Shown: positions 36,599-47,974, counted from the first letter of the stretch. The stretch: DNA of 64,000 nucleotides from Diogma glabrata (GCA_963693315.1 OY856188.1:252441905-252505904), one strand, 5' to 3'. Notes: a model not told the origin generated them from the sequence alone. Numbers and translations: made by a program.

Positions 36599-37097
36599 AC
36601 ATTCATTTCTAGTGTCTTAGAATTCTAAACTACATAATGGTTAGATCCATTGCTAAACTCTTAATAAAATCTTGAATTTAAATTGGTTAGTGGCCATTCT
36701 CCACTAGTTGGGATTTGTCTCCCATATTCGTAGATCCATAATGTTCTTCATTCAATGTCAACTTGATTGAGGTATGAAGAACGGTAAATTGTATTCGTAG
36801 AATAAATAAATAAGAAAAAAAATTGACATTAAAAATGAATTAAATAATTGTGATGTTAAGTCGGTAAAATTTTATCTCGTCGCTGGTCGAGTTGGTTAAA
36901 TGGTTAACCATATAAACTTTGATCAGAGGGACGCCGGTTGGGTAGCGAAAATCCGAAATTCTACGTCCACGCCGTGCTACCTGGGTAACGCGAACAGAAT
37001 TAGGTTGGTGTAGTTGAGAGGGGCAGAGTAAATACTGCTTATACTCAATGATTCTGCACCATGGCGAGTCATTGGCGCCATAAAACCAATGCAACTC

Positions 37098-37256
37098 AAG
37101 CGTCTGTTCTCCATGTTAGGGGCGGCTTGGAGCGGGCGTCTGTCTTGGATCAAGCGGCTCGCTATATAAATGTGTATGAAGCGTCTGTTCTCCATGTTAG
37201 GGGCGGCTTGCAGCGGGCGTCTGTCTTGGATCAAGCGGCTCGCTATATAAACATGT
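37098..37256 (+). repeat. Two 81-bp tandem repeats in the LINE 5' UTR
   Basis: Units start AAGCGTCTGTTCTCCATGTT at 37098 and 37179 and end in CGCTATATAAA. Each unit is GC-richer than the surroundings and ends in a TATATAAA box. Position and content suggest reiterated promoter elements. Confidence 0.75.
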
Positions 37257-37360
37257 AAAAAGGTTGTTTCTGGTGACCTTAAGATGCAGAACGAACCCAT
37301 CCACGAAAATTTGGGTTGGGCGAAGGGCTAACACCCCATTTCCGTAAAAAAATTATTGTC

Positions 37361-38266
37361 ATGAATTCTGTACACAGGCCTCGGAATATCTCGGAATCAT
37401 TATTGGAACGACCTCGGAAACTGTACCCGGACTACGATTTAAAAATGGGAACCTGGAACGTGCTAAGCCTTAGAAGACCAGGAGATCTCCTAAAACTCAC
37501 ACAACAAGTCGAGAGCTACACACTAGATATAGTGGCATTACAAGAACTAAGATGGCCAGGTAGTGGAATCCATGAAACAGCGAAAGGATACACTCTTTAT
37601 TATTGCGGTCATCAAAACGGAGGAGAATTTGGAGTTGGCTTTCTTATACACCGTCGCGTGAATCAGCATGTTATCGACTTCTGCCCAATTAATATGCGGT
37701 TATGCACACTGAGAATCCGCACGCAAAAATTCAATGTAACGATCGTCAATGTTCATGCACTTACTGAAGATAAAGCAGATGATATTAAAGACCTGTTCTT
37801 CCTAGAACTCGAAGAAGTCATCAATACAATCCCGCGGCACGATATGAAAATCGTGGTAGGTGACTTTAATGCTCAAATCGGTAGGATTGCAGAACTTAAA
37901 ACACATATCGGCCCTAACAGCTTGCATCATATCAGCAACAATAACGGTTTTCGCGCAGCCAAGCTGGCTATGATGTATGATCTAGTAATTTCCAGCACTT
38001 TCTTCCCTCACAAGAGAATTCACAAGGCAACGTGGAAATCAAATGACGGAAGAACGGAAAATCAAATCGATCACGTCATGATCTCTAAGAGACACTCCAC
38101 AAGTGTAACTGACGTTCGATCATACATAGGTGCTGATATGGACACCGATCATATGCTTGTCATCTTTAAGTACAAGTGCAAATTATCATCTACATTTAAC
38201 AGACAAGCAAAAAAGACCGTGCGCTGGAACGTCGATGCATTTAAACATCCGGAAACGCTGAAATGA
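37361..38266 (+). pseudogene. RTE-like LINE endonuclease domain
   Basis: I chose ATG 37361; the frame is open from a TTG at 37316. Markers of the apurinic endonuclease fold, numbered from 37316: MGTWNVLSLRRPG near 44-56, IVALQELRWPGSG near 73-85 with the metal-binding Glu, MKIVVGDFNAQIG near 179-191, TENQIDHVMIS near 250-260, and DTDHMLVIF near 277-285 with the terminal catalytic His. These proteins are often annotated in insects as craniofacial-development-protein-2-like, which is a mis-transferred name for this domain. A TGA at 38264-38266 interrupts the frame; downstream sequence continues in the same frame, so it is a point nonsense mutation. Confidence 0.87.
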
Positions 38267-38707
38267 TATCAGGAAATAATAACACAAAACATAGAAGAGC
38301 ATGACATCTTTTCTGAGATGCCATTAAACATACAAGAAGAATGGCAAACACTTCAATCAACCATTATAGCCGCAGCACAAACTACAATCGGAAAGCGGCC
38401 ACAGAAATCACACAACGAATGGTTCGACGACGAGTGCCGCCAATCCGTTGAACATAAACAAAAACTGCGAGAAAAATGGTTAACAAGGAACACCCGAAGC
38501 TCCCAAGCTGATTATCTATGCGCCAGGAAAGCCTCAGCAAAACTTCTACGTAAAAAGAAACGCGAACACATGAAGAGCTGCATTGAAGACATCAACCAAC
38601 ATGCGGCCATCGGAAATTCAAAAGAGCGCTTTGCCAATGCCAAGTTCATCCTATTCGAGCAATTGCTCCATCAACTGAGGAGATTTTTGTCCCTTACCCA
38701 GCAATAG
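38267..38707 (+). pseudogene. LINE linker between EN and RT
   Basis: Same frame as the endonuclease, past the TGA. Shows QEEWQTLQSTIIAAA and KSHNEWFDDECRQSVEHK, the basic WFDxEC linker common in this LINE group. A shift near 38650-38675 moves the reading frame for the polymerase, leaving a stop at 38705-38707. Confidence 0.82.
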
Positions 38708-38712
38708 AAGAA

Positions 38713-40045
38713 GTGGAAGCTGCAATTAAAAAACTGAAAAATGGCAAATCACCAGGTTTCGATGGAATTCCCGCAGAACTTTTGAAAAATGGAGGAGCAG
38801 CTCTGGTCTCACGTATATACGATCTGATTCTGGCAATCTGGGACCAAGAAGAACTACCTGCTGAATGGAAAACAGCTCTCATTGTTCCGCATAAGAAAGG
38901 TGACCGTCTAAAGTGTGCGAATTATCGTGGCATCGCACTGTTGAACACAGCATATAAAATACTAGCTAATGTCGTACTTGCTCGACTCATCCCGTTCGCC
39001 GAATCTATCATCGGTGACTATCAGTGTGGTTTTCGTCCCATCCGCTCAACCACAGATCAATGTTTTACATTAAGGATGATTCTGGAAAAATGTTGGGAGT
39101 ACAACATCAGCATTCACCAGCTCTACGTTGATTTCAGGCAAGCATATGATAGTATCATCCGCGACAACCTCTGGTCCGCACTCATATGCCTTGGTATCCC
39201 AGAGAAACTTGTTTCTCTGTGCAAACTCACAACATCGGGATCAAACTGTAGAATAGTAATCGAAGGGTCAGTTTCTGATCCTTTCGATATAACATCAGGT
39301 GTTCGACAAGGTGATGCACTCGCGCCTGTACTGTTTAATTTGGCGCTGGAGTACGCCATAAGAAAAAGCCGAATTGAGACGCAAAACTGCATATATAATA
39401 AATCTAGTCAAGTTCTTGGCTACGCAGATAATATTGTGCTTCTCGGACGTAGAACGAGCGATATTAAAGATAGTCTCTCTCAGCTTGAAAGAAGTGCTAA
39501 ACGACTTGGATTATGCATCAACACCGGCAAAACTAAAGTGTTAACAACATCTAAGAACATACCTCCCGGAAATCTGGATACTGGCGACTACGAAGTGGAA
39601 CGCGTGGAAAACTTCAAATACCTCGGGTCTGTAATAACATCGTCAAATGACATGCAGGCAGATATCAAAGCCCGTGTCTCTGCTGCATACAGAGTTTTCT
39701 ACGCATACTCAAAACTTCTGCGATCAAAACATCTTTCGCGGTCGTGTAAACTCACACTTTACAAAGCATTAATTCGACCTGTGCTTACATTTGGAAGTGA
39801 AAGCTGGACACTGACTTCCTCCGATTGTAGAATTTTATCAACATTCGAGAGGAAGGTCATACGAACAATTTATGGTCCATGCAAAGTTGCTGAAAATCAG
39901 TATAGAATCCGAATGAATCACGAAATCAGACAGCTTCTTGGAGGCTGTGATGTAATCGGATTAATTAAATCAAACCGGATTAGATGGTTTGGTCATGTAG
40001 AAAGGGCTCCATTAGATAGAATGATAAAAAAGCGTCCCAACAACA
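38713..40045 (+). pseudogene. RTE-like LINE reverse transcriptase, YADN
   Basis: The frame reads on to a stop at 40120-40122 but is out of register after about 40040. Blocks, numbered from 38713: KLKNGKSPGFDGIPAELLK near 7-25, NYRGIALLNTAYKILA near 70-85, YQCGFRPIRSTTDQ near 103-116, LYVDFRQAYDSI near 137-148, GVRQGDALAPVLFNLALE near 196-213, and GYADNIVLL near 236-244. The motif should be YADD; the second Asp is Asn (codon 39430-39432), which removes a metal ligand. LGSVITS near 310 and RIRWFGHVERAP near 427-438 mark the thumb and C-terminal region. Confidence 0.88.
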
Positions 40046-40208
40046 ACCAGCTGGTGTTCGTCGAAGAGGAAGACCTAGACAACGCTGGCGTGATGACATC
40101 ATCCAAGACCTTCGTGATATAGGATGTCGAAACTGGGGTCAACTGGTCATGGAACGAGATGATTGGAAGCTTATTGCACAGACGGCAAAATCCCTTCATG
40201 GGATGTAA
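40040..40208 (+). pseudogene. RTE-like LINE C-terminal tail (shifted frame)
   Basis: After a one-base shift around 40034-40045 the next frame carries RRGRPRQRWRDDIIQDLRDI, the GRPRxRWxDD tail typical of this LINE group, and stops at TAA 40206-40208. Confidence 0.85.
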
Positions 40209-40613
40209 ATGCCAGAGAGAGAGAGAGAGAGAGACGCCGGTTCGATTCCCGAACCGACCGGAATTGAGATAAAACTTTTGTTACGGATCTTTCACTTTTC
40301 AAAGCAATTTTTCATTCTATTCAATTGAATACATTCATTTCTAGTGTCTTAGAATTCTAAACTACATAATGGTTAGATCCATTGCAAAACTCTTAATAAA
40401 ATCTTGAATTTAAATTGGTTAGTGGCCTTTCTCCACTAGTTGGGATTTGTCTCCCATATTCGTAGATCCATAATGTTCTTCATTCAATGTCAACTTAGTT
40501 GAGGTATGAAGAACGGTAAAACCTGTTCGTAGAATAAATAAATAAGACAAAAAATTGATACTAAAAATGAATTAAATAATTGTGATGTTAAGTCGATCGT
40601 CCAAAAACAAAAT

Positions 40614-40712
40614 TTTATCTCGTCGCTGGTCGAGTTGGTTAAATGGTTAACCATATAAACATTGATCAGAGGACGCCGGTTCGATTCCCGAACCGACCGG
40701 AATTGAGATAAA
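40614..40712 (+). other. tRNA-like A/B-box module in the tandem repeat
   Basis: A-box-like TGGTCGAGTTGG at 40627-40638 and B-box GGTTCGATTCC at 40678-40688, spaced as in a tRNA-derived SINE head. The module is bracketed by inverted TTTTATCTC and GAGATAAAA. A CGGTTCG/CGAACCG hairpin overlaps the B-box. I could not form a clean acceptor stem, so it is tRNA-derived rather than a tRNA gene. The matching boxes in unit 1 are at 36884-36895 and 40239-40249. Confidence 0.6.
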
Positions 40713-40799
40713 ACTTTTGTTACGGATCTTTCACTTTTCAAAGCAATTTTTCATTCTATTCAATTGAATACATTCATTTCTAGTGTCTTAGAATTCTAA

Positions 40800-42981
40800 T
40801 CTGAACACTAGTATAACTTTAATCGCCACGTACAGTATTGCAAACCAACTTCTATTCGAGCAAATGAAAAAATGTTATACCAACTAATAATAAAAACAAT
40901 AACAGAATCTTTTGTGATTCTGTCAGCGCTCCTTGTACGCCGGTCCTGCATAATATGCCTGCTGCATATTACATTGCTCCTCACGGCTGCTGTATGAAGC
41001 AAAATATTTTGTCAACATACCAAAGAACAATAACAATGATTTTCTGAAGAATAAAAGAAAGAGATACACATTGAGTTCTGAAATTTTGTAAAGATCTATT
41101 TAATAATCGTGTTATTTTGACAAATTTTCGTCGCATGGATATCCAGAACTTTCTTCGAGAATATTTTCATAAACTGTTTTAGGACAAAATTATAGAAAAA
41201 AAATGTTTAAAATTATGCAAAGGGTTTATAAAATCCAAAAAAATAAGTTGCCACAAATCTTGATGCATGACATATAAACCGAAAGGTAAGACCGAATAAT
41301 CGGTCTACAAATGACAGCCTTTTTAGAGGACATTTTGATTTTACATAGAAAATCTGAACGACAATATTGGCAAAAAAATTGTTAAATATTCAAGGGACTA
41401 TGGTTTTTGAAAACCAGAGAAATGCGTTGTCACAAATCGTGGTAAATGACATATATAGACTGAAAGGTGAGACCAAACATGCAACGTATTTGGTTTAGTT
41501 GGATTGGAGCCGATTGGAACTTCTGAATTACAAAATTTCTAGTAAGTCGGTTTGAGATAAAAACTTCCTCATGACCTGAAATCCAGATTTTTAGATCAAC
41601 TTTAGATTTGTCAAATAATGCTAGAGTGCAAATGTTTTTCTTAAAACACAAAACTATAGAATATATAAAGAAAGAAATGTCTTCTTTATCTGCGTAAATC
41701 GTACACTGTCGTTTTGAAAAACTCAAATTAACAAGGAAACAAAAACTTAATCGTTTTAACTTTGTTAAATTAATCATAAAATAAAAATAATTACGTTTAT
41801 CAAAACAACTTACGAAATAGAATCCAGTTTGTCTAGAAAATACAAAATTTTCTTTTCTCCGAAAAGGCGAGACCAGATGGAAAACATGTAGATATATATT
41901 TCTGTGGTTGTTTTTACATCTATCATCTTAAATCTTTCTCAATTTTTTTATGATATTTATCTACTTGACACCTATATATTATAAATTAAAACCAGGAAGA
42001 TGTATGTGGTCATAAAACATATTTTCTTTTCATATTAATAATTCGATGTTCGGTTTGTTAAATGTACAAAAAAGAAAATTAAAATATTAAATTTTCTTTA
42101 AAAAAAAATTTGAAGCCTCGTTACAAACGTATATTACAACTTTTATTTTATTTATAGTAAAATGTACGGTAAATTTCTAGAAAAGTGTTCTATTTTTGTT
42201 AGCGTACTTTTAATTTAAAAATATTTATTTTAAAAGCTGAGGGACGTTATTTCAAGGAGCCGACAATTTTATGGATGACGTTCAAGAATGATAACCGTCA
42301 TTTAATGCATTAAATGTGTATGTTGAGATTAAAAAATTGTTTCTAATATTTAATGTTCCGATGTTGGGTCCAACTATCTTTAAAACTAAGTTTATTCAAC
42401 TTTGTTTTCATTATTAAAATATGAAACTCATTTTAAATACAACAACCTTCTTTGTATTGAATTTAATTATAGATTTATTTTCCGGAAAATTGAATTTAAT
42501 TCAAACAGTTTTCCAAAAAAAAAACTATATATTTTTATATTAAATAAATATACGACTTCTTTTTCATTTTAATTTGTTTGGCGATGGAAAAGTAGAGACA
42601 GTGTGTCTAGAGTTGAATATTATTAAAAGATCAAAAGAACATATACATCTGTATAGATATTATTTATTTCACAGAATTTATGTAGATTACTTAAGATTTA
42701 TTACATTTTTTAAAAAACTTGTAATGCTTCGTAATGAATTAAAATAGGTTGAAGACTGTCAAAATGCTCCAAAATTAGAACGACTACACTTAGTTAAAAT
42801 GAAAATCAAATATTTACAACTTTTGAAACCAATTTACCTGTCGTCTAGGTAGCAATACGAATTTGTATGTTAAGTAATTTTCTAATTGAATTTTTTGCTT
42901 AATTTTTTTTAGAAACATATTCTCCCGAACAATATTCTACATATGTTGATGTAGATTATAAAAAAAATTATCAATGTGTAG
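40800..42981. other. AT-rich DNA without a supported gene
   Basis: Two loosely related blocks near 41235-41300 and 41395-41480 share an AAAYSCAGAGAAATGCG/ACATATA type context and a CGAAAGGTAAGACC or TGAAAGGTGAGACC line, suggesting an old local duplication of about 180 bp. No coding seen. Confidence 0.4.
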
Positions 42982-42987
42982 AATATG

Positions 42988-44607
42988 GGCCATTCCGCGG
43001 TAATCGAACCAGAAAGTAAAAAAATAACTTGCACTTATGTATACTTACATAGAAAATTAACAGACTTTATATTTTAATTTATCATTCTTTAGAAGAATTT
43101 CTTTAATATTTTTGCCGATTTTCGTAATATTTTGATCAAGCCAAGTGAGCGGATTTCAAAGTAAAGCATGGAAAAAATTTACTAAAATAGCAACACGATT
43201 TTTATGTCAATCACATTCAAAAACCCGCCATTCACATTTGCTGTCTATACTGCGACTCATTATTATTTGTAAACAAAAAAATTGAAAGCAATCAGGTAAG
43301 TAGTAATCATTTTATTCATGAAACTGTAACGCAGAAATTTCTGTAACGCCCGTCACAAAATGCATAGAAAAGTTCATCCTACATGAGGCTGACTAGCTTT
43401 TATTTTGTATTGACCTTACAGAAGTAAGGTTATAGGATTAAACAATCCTTGAAAAATATTCGTGTGAATTAAAATATACCTTGCGTTAAAATATAGGCTG
43501 ATTTATTTGTGTAACACCCGTCACACCTTACACCCGTTACAATTTTCTTTACTAATGTTATAATTTTTTAAGTGCACAATAGGAATATAATACGTTCTTA
43601 TATGTGTTTCTCTATGTGTCTATGTGTTCCACCTATCTAATATCCCTGTGTGAAAAAATTGAGTTTTTTCAGACGGATGCACAGTTCAAAATAAATTTAC
43701 TATTTCCAGTGTCTATTGCAGTGAGAGACTGGAGGATAGGCTTTCTTTGCCACTAGTTATGGTAAGGGCGCTGTCGACGGCTGTGTGCAACTGCGACGGA
43801 TAGACTTTGGCGGGCAATAAAATTTCGGTGATTTTTTATCAACATATTCTGGTATTATTATGAATATTTGCCTTCAAATCCAAAAGGCCCGCGTTAAATA
43901 TCATTTCGTCAATGAAACCGACATTCATGATCTTTAGTAAGTAGAGTACCGATTAGAGAAGTACTGCAGTAGAGTACACGAGAAAAAGAACCGATGGAAT
44001 AATGCAATACTTTAAAGATGCTACCTCAACTGCAAAAACAGCACTATTTTAGATACTTGACTGGAAATTCCATTTCATATGGTCTTACAGGGAGTTCAAA
44101 CTCCCAAAAATGTCTTTTGTTTAGAGACAAAAATAATCATAAAAGTCCAGAATAATAAAGAAAGTCTCAAAATTTACTTAAGAATTTGTTTAATTTACAC
44201 TCGTAACACCCGTCACAAATCTTGTAACACCCGTCACAAGCTTTTTTTGTAAAAGAAAAATATAAAAAGTAATATATAAACAAAATACTTATAGTATAGG
44301 AACGGACGATTCTTTAACTCACAACCTAGCTATTAATTTTGTGACAAAAATTTCTAGTTTAGCTAAACTCTAATGATTGGTCAACAAGATATCATATTTT
44401 GTAAGAGTACTCGTAACACCCGTCACAGGGCTTAAATCTATTATTACATGTAAACGCTTGAATAATTCTAAATGTGTTTTTGTTTTTCTTTAAGAAATCA
44501 TTGAAATGAATTGAATTATATTCAAAACACAGAGGTTTTTGTTCTAATTTGGAAATTATATCAGCTTAAATGCGTACAAATGTAACACCCGTCACTGCGG
44601 AATGGCC
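42988..44607 (+). mobile_element. TIR element with repeated GTAACACCCGTCAC motif
   Basis: Ends GGCCATTCCGC (42988-42998) and GCGGAATGGCC (44597-44607), each bordered outside by ATAT after one base. Inside, GTAACACCCGTCAC or a one-base variant occurs at 43343, 43511, 44203, 44224, 44413 and 44582, and a degenerate form at 43527, all in the same direction. The last copy abuts the right TIR. The layout suggests transposase-binding or regulatory repeats in a non-autonomous element. No coding frame. Confidence 0.7.
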
Positions 44608-44612
44608 GATAT

Positions 44613-45620
44613 AGAAAGCCCACGGTTAGGGAATGCAATAGGAATAATTAAGGTAGCGAATTTTATACTTTACTGTAATCCTTCTAAAAGCACATCGCTA
44701 ATCAAAAAAAAATTTGGTAATTGATTGATAAGACAAAAACTTTGAATTGAAAGTTAAATATAAAATTTCTATATGATGAAACCACAATCATAAAACTTTT
44801 CTATGCCTGGGTGAAACTTGATGTTTTATAACCATTTAAAGTTAGTAACATTTGCATTTCATCAAAATGTTATAATTTTTACATCTTTTTTTTCACATGC
44901 TCCAACATTTTCTTCCAGTAAAAAATGAAGCGATAAGTATATTACGATTTTTGTATGCGTGGTATTTTTGTAATTTTTGTTTTTTTTTTTAATCATGCGT
45001 TAAAAATTTACAGCATCTTCATTATGTTTAAATTTAATTTAGTAGCACAAGAAAATCCCACTCTTCTGTTCAATTGTCCTCAAAATTGATTAATGAACGA
45101 AGTCTGTATGCTAGCACCAAACTTTAAAGCGAAATGAGAAGAGTCAGCATCTGTATGGCCGCTTTGTTTCATGTGCTCCAAAAACAGATCATTGTCCTCT
45201 CACACTCACACTTTTGTCAAATTGTCATCAAAATTAATTCACGAACGAAAATTGTATGCTCCCAACAAATATGAAAAGAAAAAAAAAGATAACCTGTTGT
45301 ATGGTGGACCTCTAAACTCTTTGTCCAATGTAACCCATAAAGCTAATAAAATCTTTCTCATAATAATTGTATACACTACAAAAATTGTAAACACTACTAA
45401 AACCACTACTAAAACCAAGTCATACGATTGATTGATTTTATATACCAAGTTTCAATAAGATGGAAAGTTAGTATAAGAAGCAATTCAAGATAAAAATAAA
45501 CGCGGTGTTCGAGAAACCCATCATTTTGTCTAATTTTGAAATGAATACAGAACATATTCAAGTGAACCCGGATCACATAAAGTTTCATGATCCGTTTTTG
45601 TCACACCCAATCAAGCAATT
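44613..45620. other. AT-rich DNA without a supported gene
   Basis: Two diverged copies of a CTCTTCTGTTCAATTGTC / TTTTGTCAAATTGTC context near 45060-45140 and 45195-45270 suggest a local duplication. Short open frames lack domain support. Confidence 0.4.
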
Positions 45621-46541
45621 AAATAAATAAAATAAATAAAATAAATAAAATAAATAAAATAAATAAAATAAATAAAATAAATAAAATAAATAAAATAAAT
45701 AAAATAAATAAAATAAATAAAATAAATAAAATAAATAAAATAAATAAAATAAATAAAATAAATAAAATAAATAAAATAAATAAAATAAATAAAATAAATA
45801 AAATAAATAAAATAAATAAAATAAATAAAATAAATAAAATAAATAAAATAAATAAAATAAATAAAATAAATAAAATAAATAAAATAAATAAAATAAATAA
45901 AATAAATAAAATAAATAAAATAAATAAAATAAATAAAATAAATAAAATAAATAAAATAAATAAAATAAATAAAATAAATAAAATAAATAAAATAAATAAA
46001 ATAAATAAAATAAATAAAATAAATAAAATAAATAAAATAAATAAAATAAATAAAATAAATAAAATAAATAAAATAAATAAAATAAATAAAATAAATAAAA
46101 TAAATAAAATAAATAAAATAAATAAAATAAATAAAATAAATAAAATAAATTAATAAAATAAAATAAATAAATCAAATAAATTAAATAATTGAAATAAAAT
46201 AAATAAATTAAATAAATTTAACAAATATAATAAATAAATAAATTAAATAAATTAAGTAAATTAAATAAATTAAATAAGTTAAATAAATTAACTACATTAA
46301 ATAAATTAAATAAATTAAACAAAAATAAATAAATTAAATAAATTAAATCAATTGAAACAATTAAAACAATTAAAACAATTAAATAGATTAAATAAATAAA
46401 ATAAAATAAATAAATTAAATAAATTAAATAAATTAAATAAATTAAATAAATTAAATAAATTAAATAAATTAAATAAATTAATTAAATTAAATAAATTAAA
46501 TAAATTATATAAATTAAATAAATTAAATAAATTAAATAAAT
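45621..46541 (+). repeat. 9-bp AT minisatellite, ~59 perfect units plus decay
   Basis: 45621-46150 is an essentially perfect run of ATAAATAAA (9-bp period), about 59 units. From 46151 to about 46541 it degrades to AAATAAATT-type units. The long minus-strand frame of repeated Phe-Tyr-Leu is a by-product. Confidence 0.95.
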
Positions 46542-46883
46542 AAATTTTAATTGATTATTTTAACGGAAATACATGACCGAATTTTCGTACAGACAAGTTC
46601 AGGGGAAGGAATGATTAAAATCGTTTTTACACTATGTCTAAATATTCCTTAGTCATGAAAAATTGCTATTTCTGAGCGCAACCGTGTTATCATAATAACA
46701 TTTTCTTTTTTCAACAGCTGGTGAAAAATACAACTGATTTTCAATTGCTCTGTCCGTCATCTCTCTAAGGTTTTCAGTTGTTGCTATAATGGCGGAAATG
46801 CCATTTTCTATTGTTTTACTTCTACTTTCACTTTTTTACTTTACTTTACTTTTACTTCTACTGTTTTACATTTACTACATCTA

Positions 46884-47972
46884 GTCCAGTCATTTTAGCG
46901 ATCAACCTCAGAATGATCGATAATAAGCTGAACTTTCGTATATACCTTCATTTTGGCTAAAAGTTGCCTTAAAAGTCTCATAAAATCTCGTGACTGCGTC
47001 GTAAGTTATTCAAGGTCAAAGGTATCAAAAAACAGTTTTTCGCGATTATCTCGGTTTCTATTGCTCCAATAACGTTAACATTTACTATAAAAACTGTAGA
47101 ACATAAAATTTGCAACAAGTTTTATGTGAAATATTTTTTCCTGCGCTCAGCCGTTTTGCGATAGAGGGCGGTGAAATAATTTCCTTTTTTTCTTGACTCT
47201 GCTGCTGCATCAGCTTTTTGACCACAAAATAAACACAGTTTTTCTTTCTTTCGTAATGTAATTCTTTCTTTTTTAATTAGTAATTCTTTCTTTTTTTTAC
47301 GATGAACACTGGGTGATGATAAAGGTTGATCTTCTTCTAAGCGTCGTTTCGATGCCGCAATGGAATTTGTTCTGGTGTACACTTTTCGACACTCAACATG
47401 CACATTTACAGAAGTTAAAATATTTAAGAAGTCTATGTGACCGTCATTTCTATCGATACTTGTAGTTTTTAAAGTTTTCAAGCCACACTTCACATTATCA
47501 AAATCACCTCCTGCAAGTGGTTTCACACAAATTAAACACAAATCAGCCATAATTTTCAAAATTTTACGTCCGTCGTTGCCGAGATCAGAAACGAGAACAA
47601 ACGACAATCATTCAAAGTTCAAGGTAATATTCACGGTTGATCTAGCATCATTACAGCACGTATGGTTTAGCGCTGTGCGCTCATCGCCTTCTATCGCAAA
47701 AACGGTTGAGCGCATGAAAAAATTGTTCTAATAAAATTGGTCGCAAATTTTATGCTCTACAATTTCTGTTATAAATGTTAATATAATTGAAGCAATAGAA
47801 ACCGAGATAATCGTGAATTTTTTTACATTTGACCTACTTACGATGCAGACACGAGATTTTATGAGACTTGTGAGACAAGTTTTAGAACGCCAAAATGGAG
47901 GTATATACGAAAATTCAGCTTATTATCTCTCATTCCGAGGTTGACCCCTTTTTTATACTAAAATGACTGGAC
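46884..47972. mobile_element. TA-flanked element with ~290-bp TIRs and an ORF
   Basis: Left TIR 46884-47173 and right TIR 47681-47972 are diverged inverted copies starting GTCCAGTCATTTTA, with shared landmarks CTCATAAAATCTCGTG and CGATTATCTCGGTTTCTATT. TA flanks both sides (46882-46883, 47973-47974), consistent with a TA target duplication. The interior encodes a Cys/His-rich protein on the minus strand. No transposase catalytic motif is present, so it is either non-autonomous or a remnant. Confidence 0.75.
47122..47550 (-). CDS. Cys/His-rich basic protein in a TIR element
   Basis: I start at ATG 47550 (an in-frame TTG at 47607 is less likely), giving 142 residues. Visible features: CLIC at residues 5-8, C22, H51 and C54 (HVEC), then a very basic stretch (KRRLEE, then RKKKKELLIKK near 84-94), and a second Cys pair CLFCG at 106-110. 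The pairs look like one or two metal-binding fingers. The basic stretch fits nucleic-acid binding or nuclear import. The stop lies inside the left TIR, so the last ~17 residues are TIR-encoded and the protein may be the N-terminal part of a longer ancestral product. I recall uncharacterised repeat-borne proteins of invertebrates with a similar HV-C-RK-Y block, but cannot name the family. Function unknown. A transposon-encoded DNA-binding protein is the simplest idea. Confidence 0.5.
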   Translation of the reverse strand: MADLCLICVKPLAGGDFDNVKCGLKTLKTTSIDRNDGHIDFLNILTSVNVHVECRKVYTRTNSIAASKRRLEEDQPLSSPSVHRKKKKELLIKKERITLRKKEKLCLFCGQKADAAAESRKKGNYFTALYRKTAERRKKYFT

Positions 47973-47974
47973 TA

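Larger units (their letters stand above)
36940..40232 (+). mobile_element. Full-length RTE-like LINE, inactivated
   Basis: 3,293 bp, flanked by GACGCCGGTT at 36930-36939 and 40233-40242; the second repeat unit shows this target once. 5' UTR with two 81-bp repeats, then an EN-RT frame, a 3' UTR of a few bases, and a GA-repeat tail (40214-40232). The single-ORF layout, very short 3' UTR and simple-repeat tail fit the RTE group. It inserted inside the B-box of the tandem repeat. Two frameshifts, an in-frame stop and a catalytic Asp to Asn change make it dead. Confidence 0.88.
36599..40799 (+). repeat. ~439-bp tandem repeat, two units, split by a LINE
   Basis: Unit 1 is 36599-36939 joined to 40243-40330; unit 2 is 40331-40769; a third begins at 40770 and stops at about 40799. 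Each unit starts ACATTCATTTCTAGTGTC. Removing the LINE and its duplication makes unit 1 about 429 bp, with an 11-bp gap near 36863 accounting for the difference from unit 2. Each unit includes a tRNA-like module. Confidence 0.85.

Noticed and set aside
43001..43014. GGTTCGATTACC on the minus strand as a tRNA B-box
   Set aside because: No A-box or cloverleaf; it overlaps the left end of the TIR element.
45585..46175. Long minus-strand frame of repeated Phe-Tyr-Leu
   Set aside because: It is the 9-bp minisatellite read in one frame; no unique sequence outside the array.
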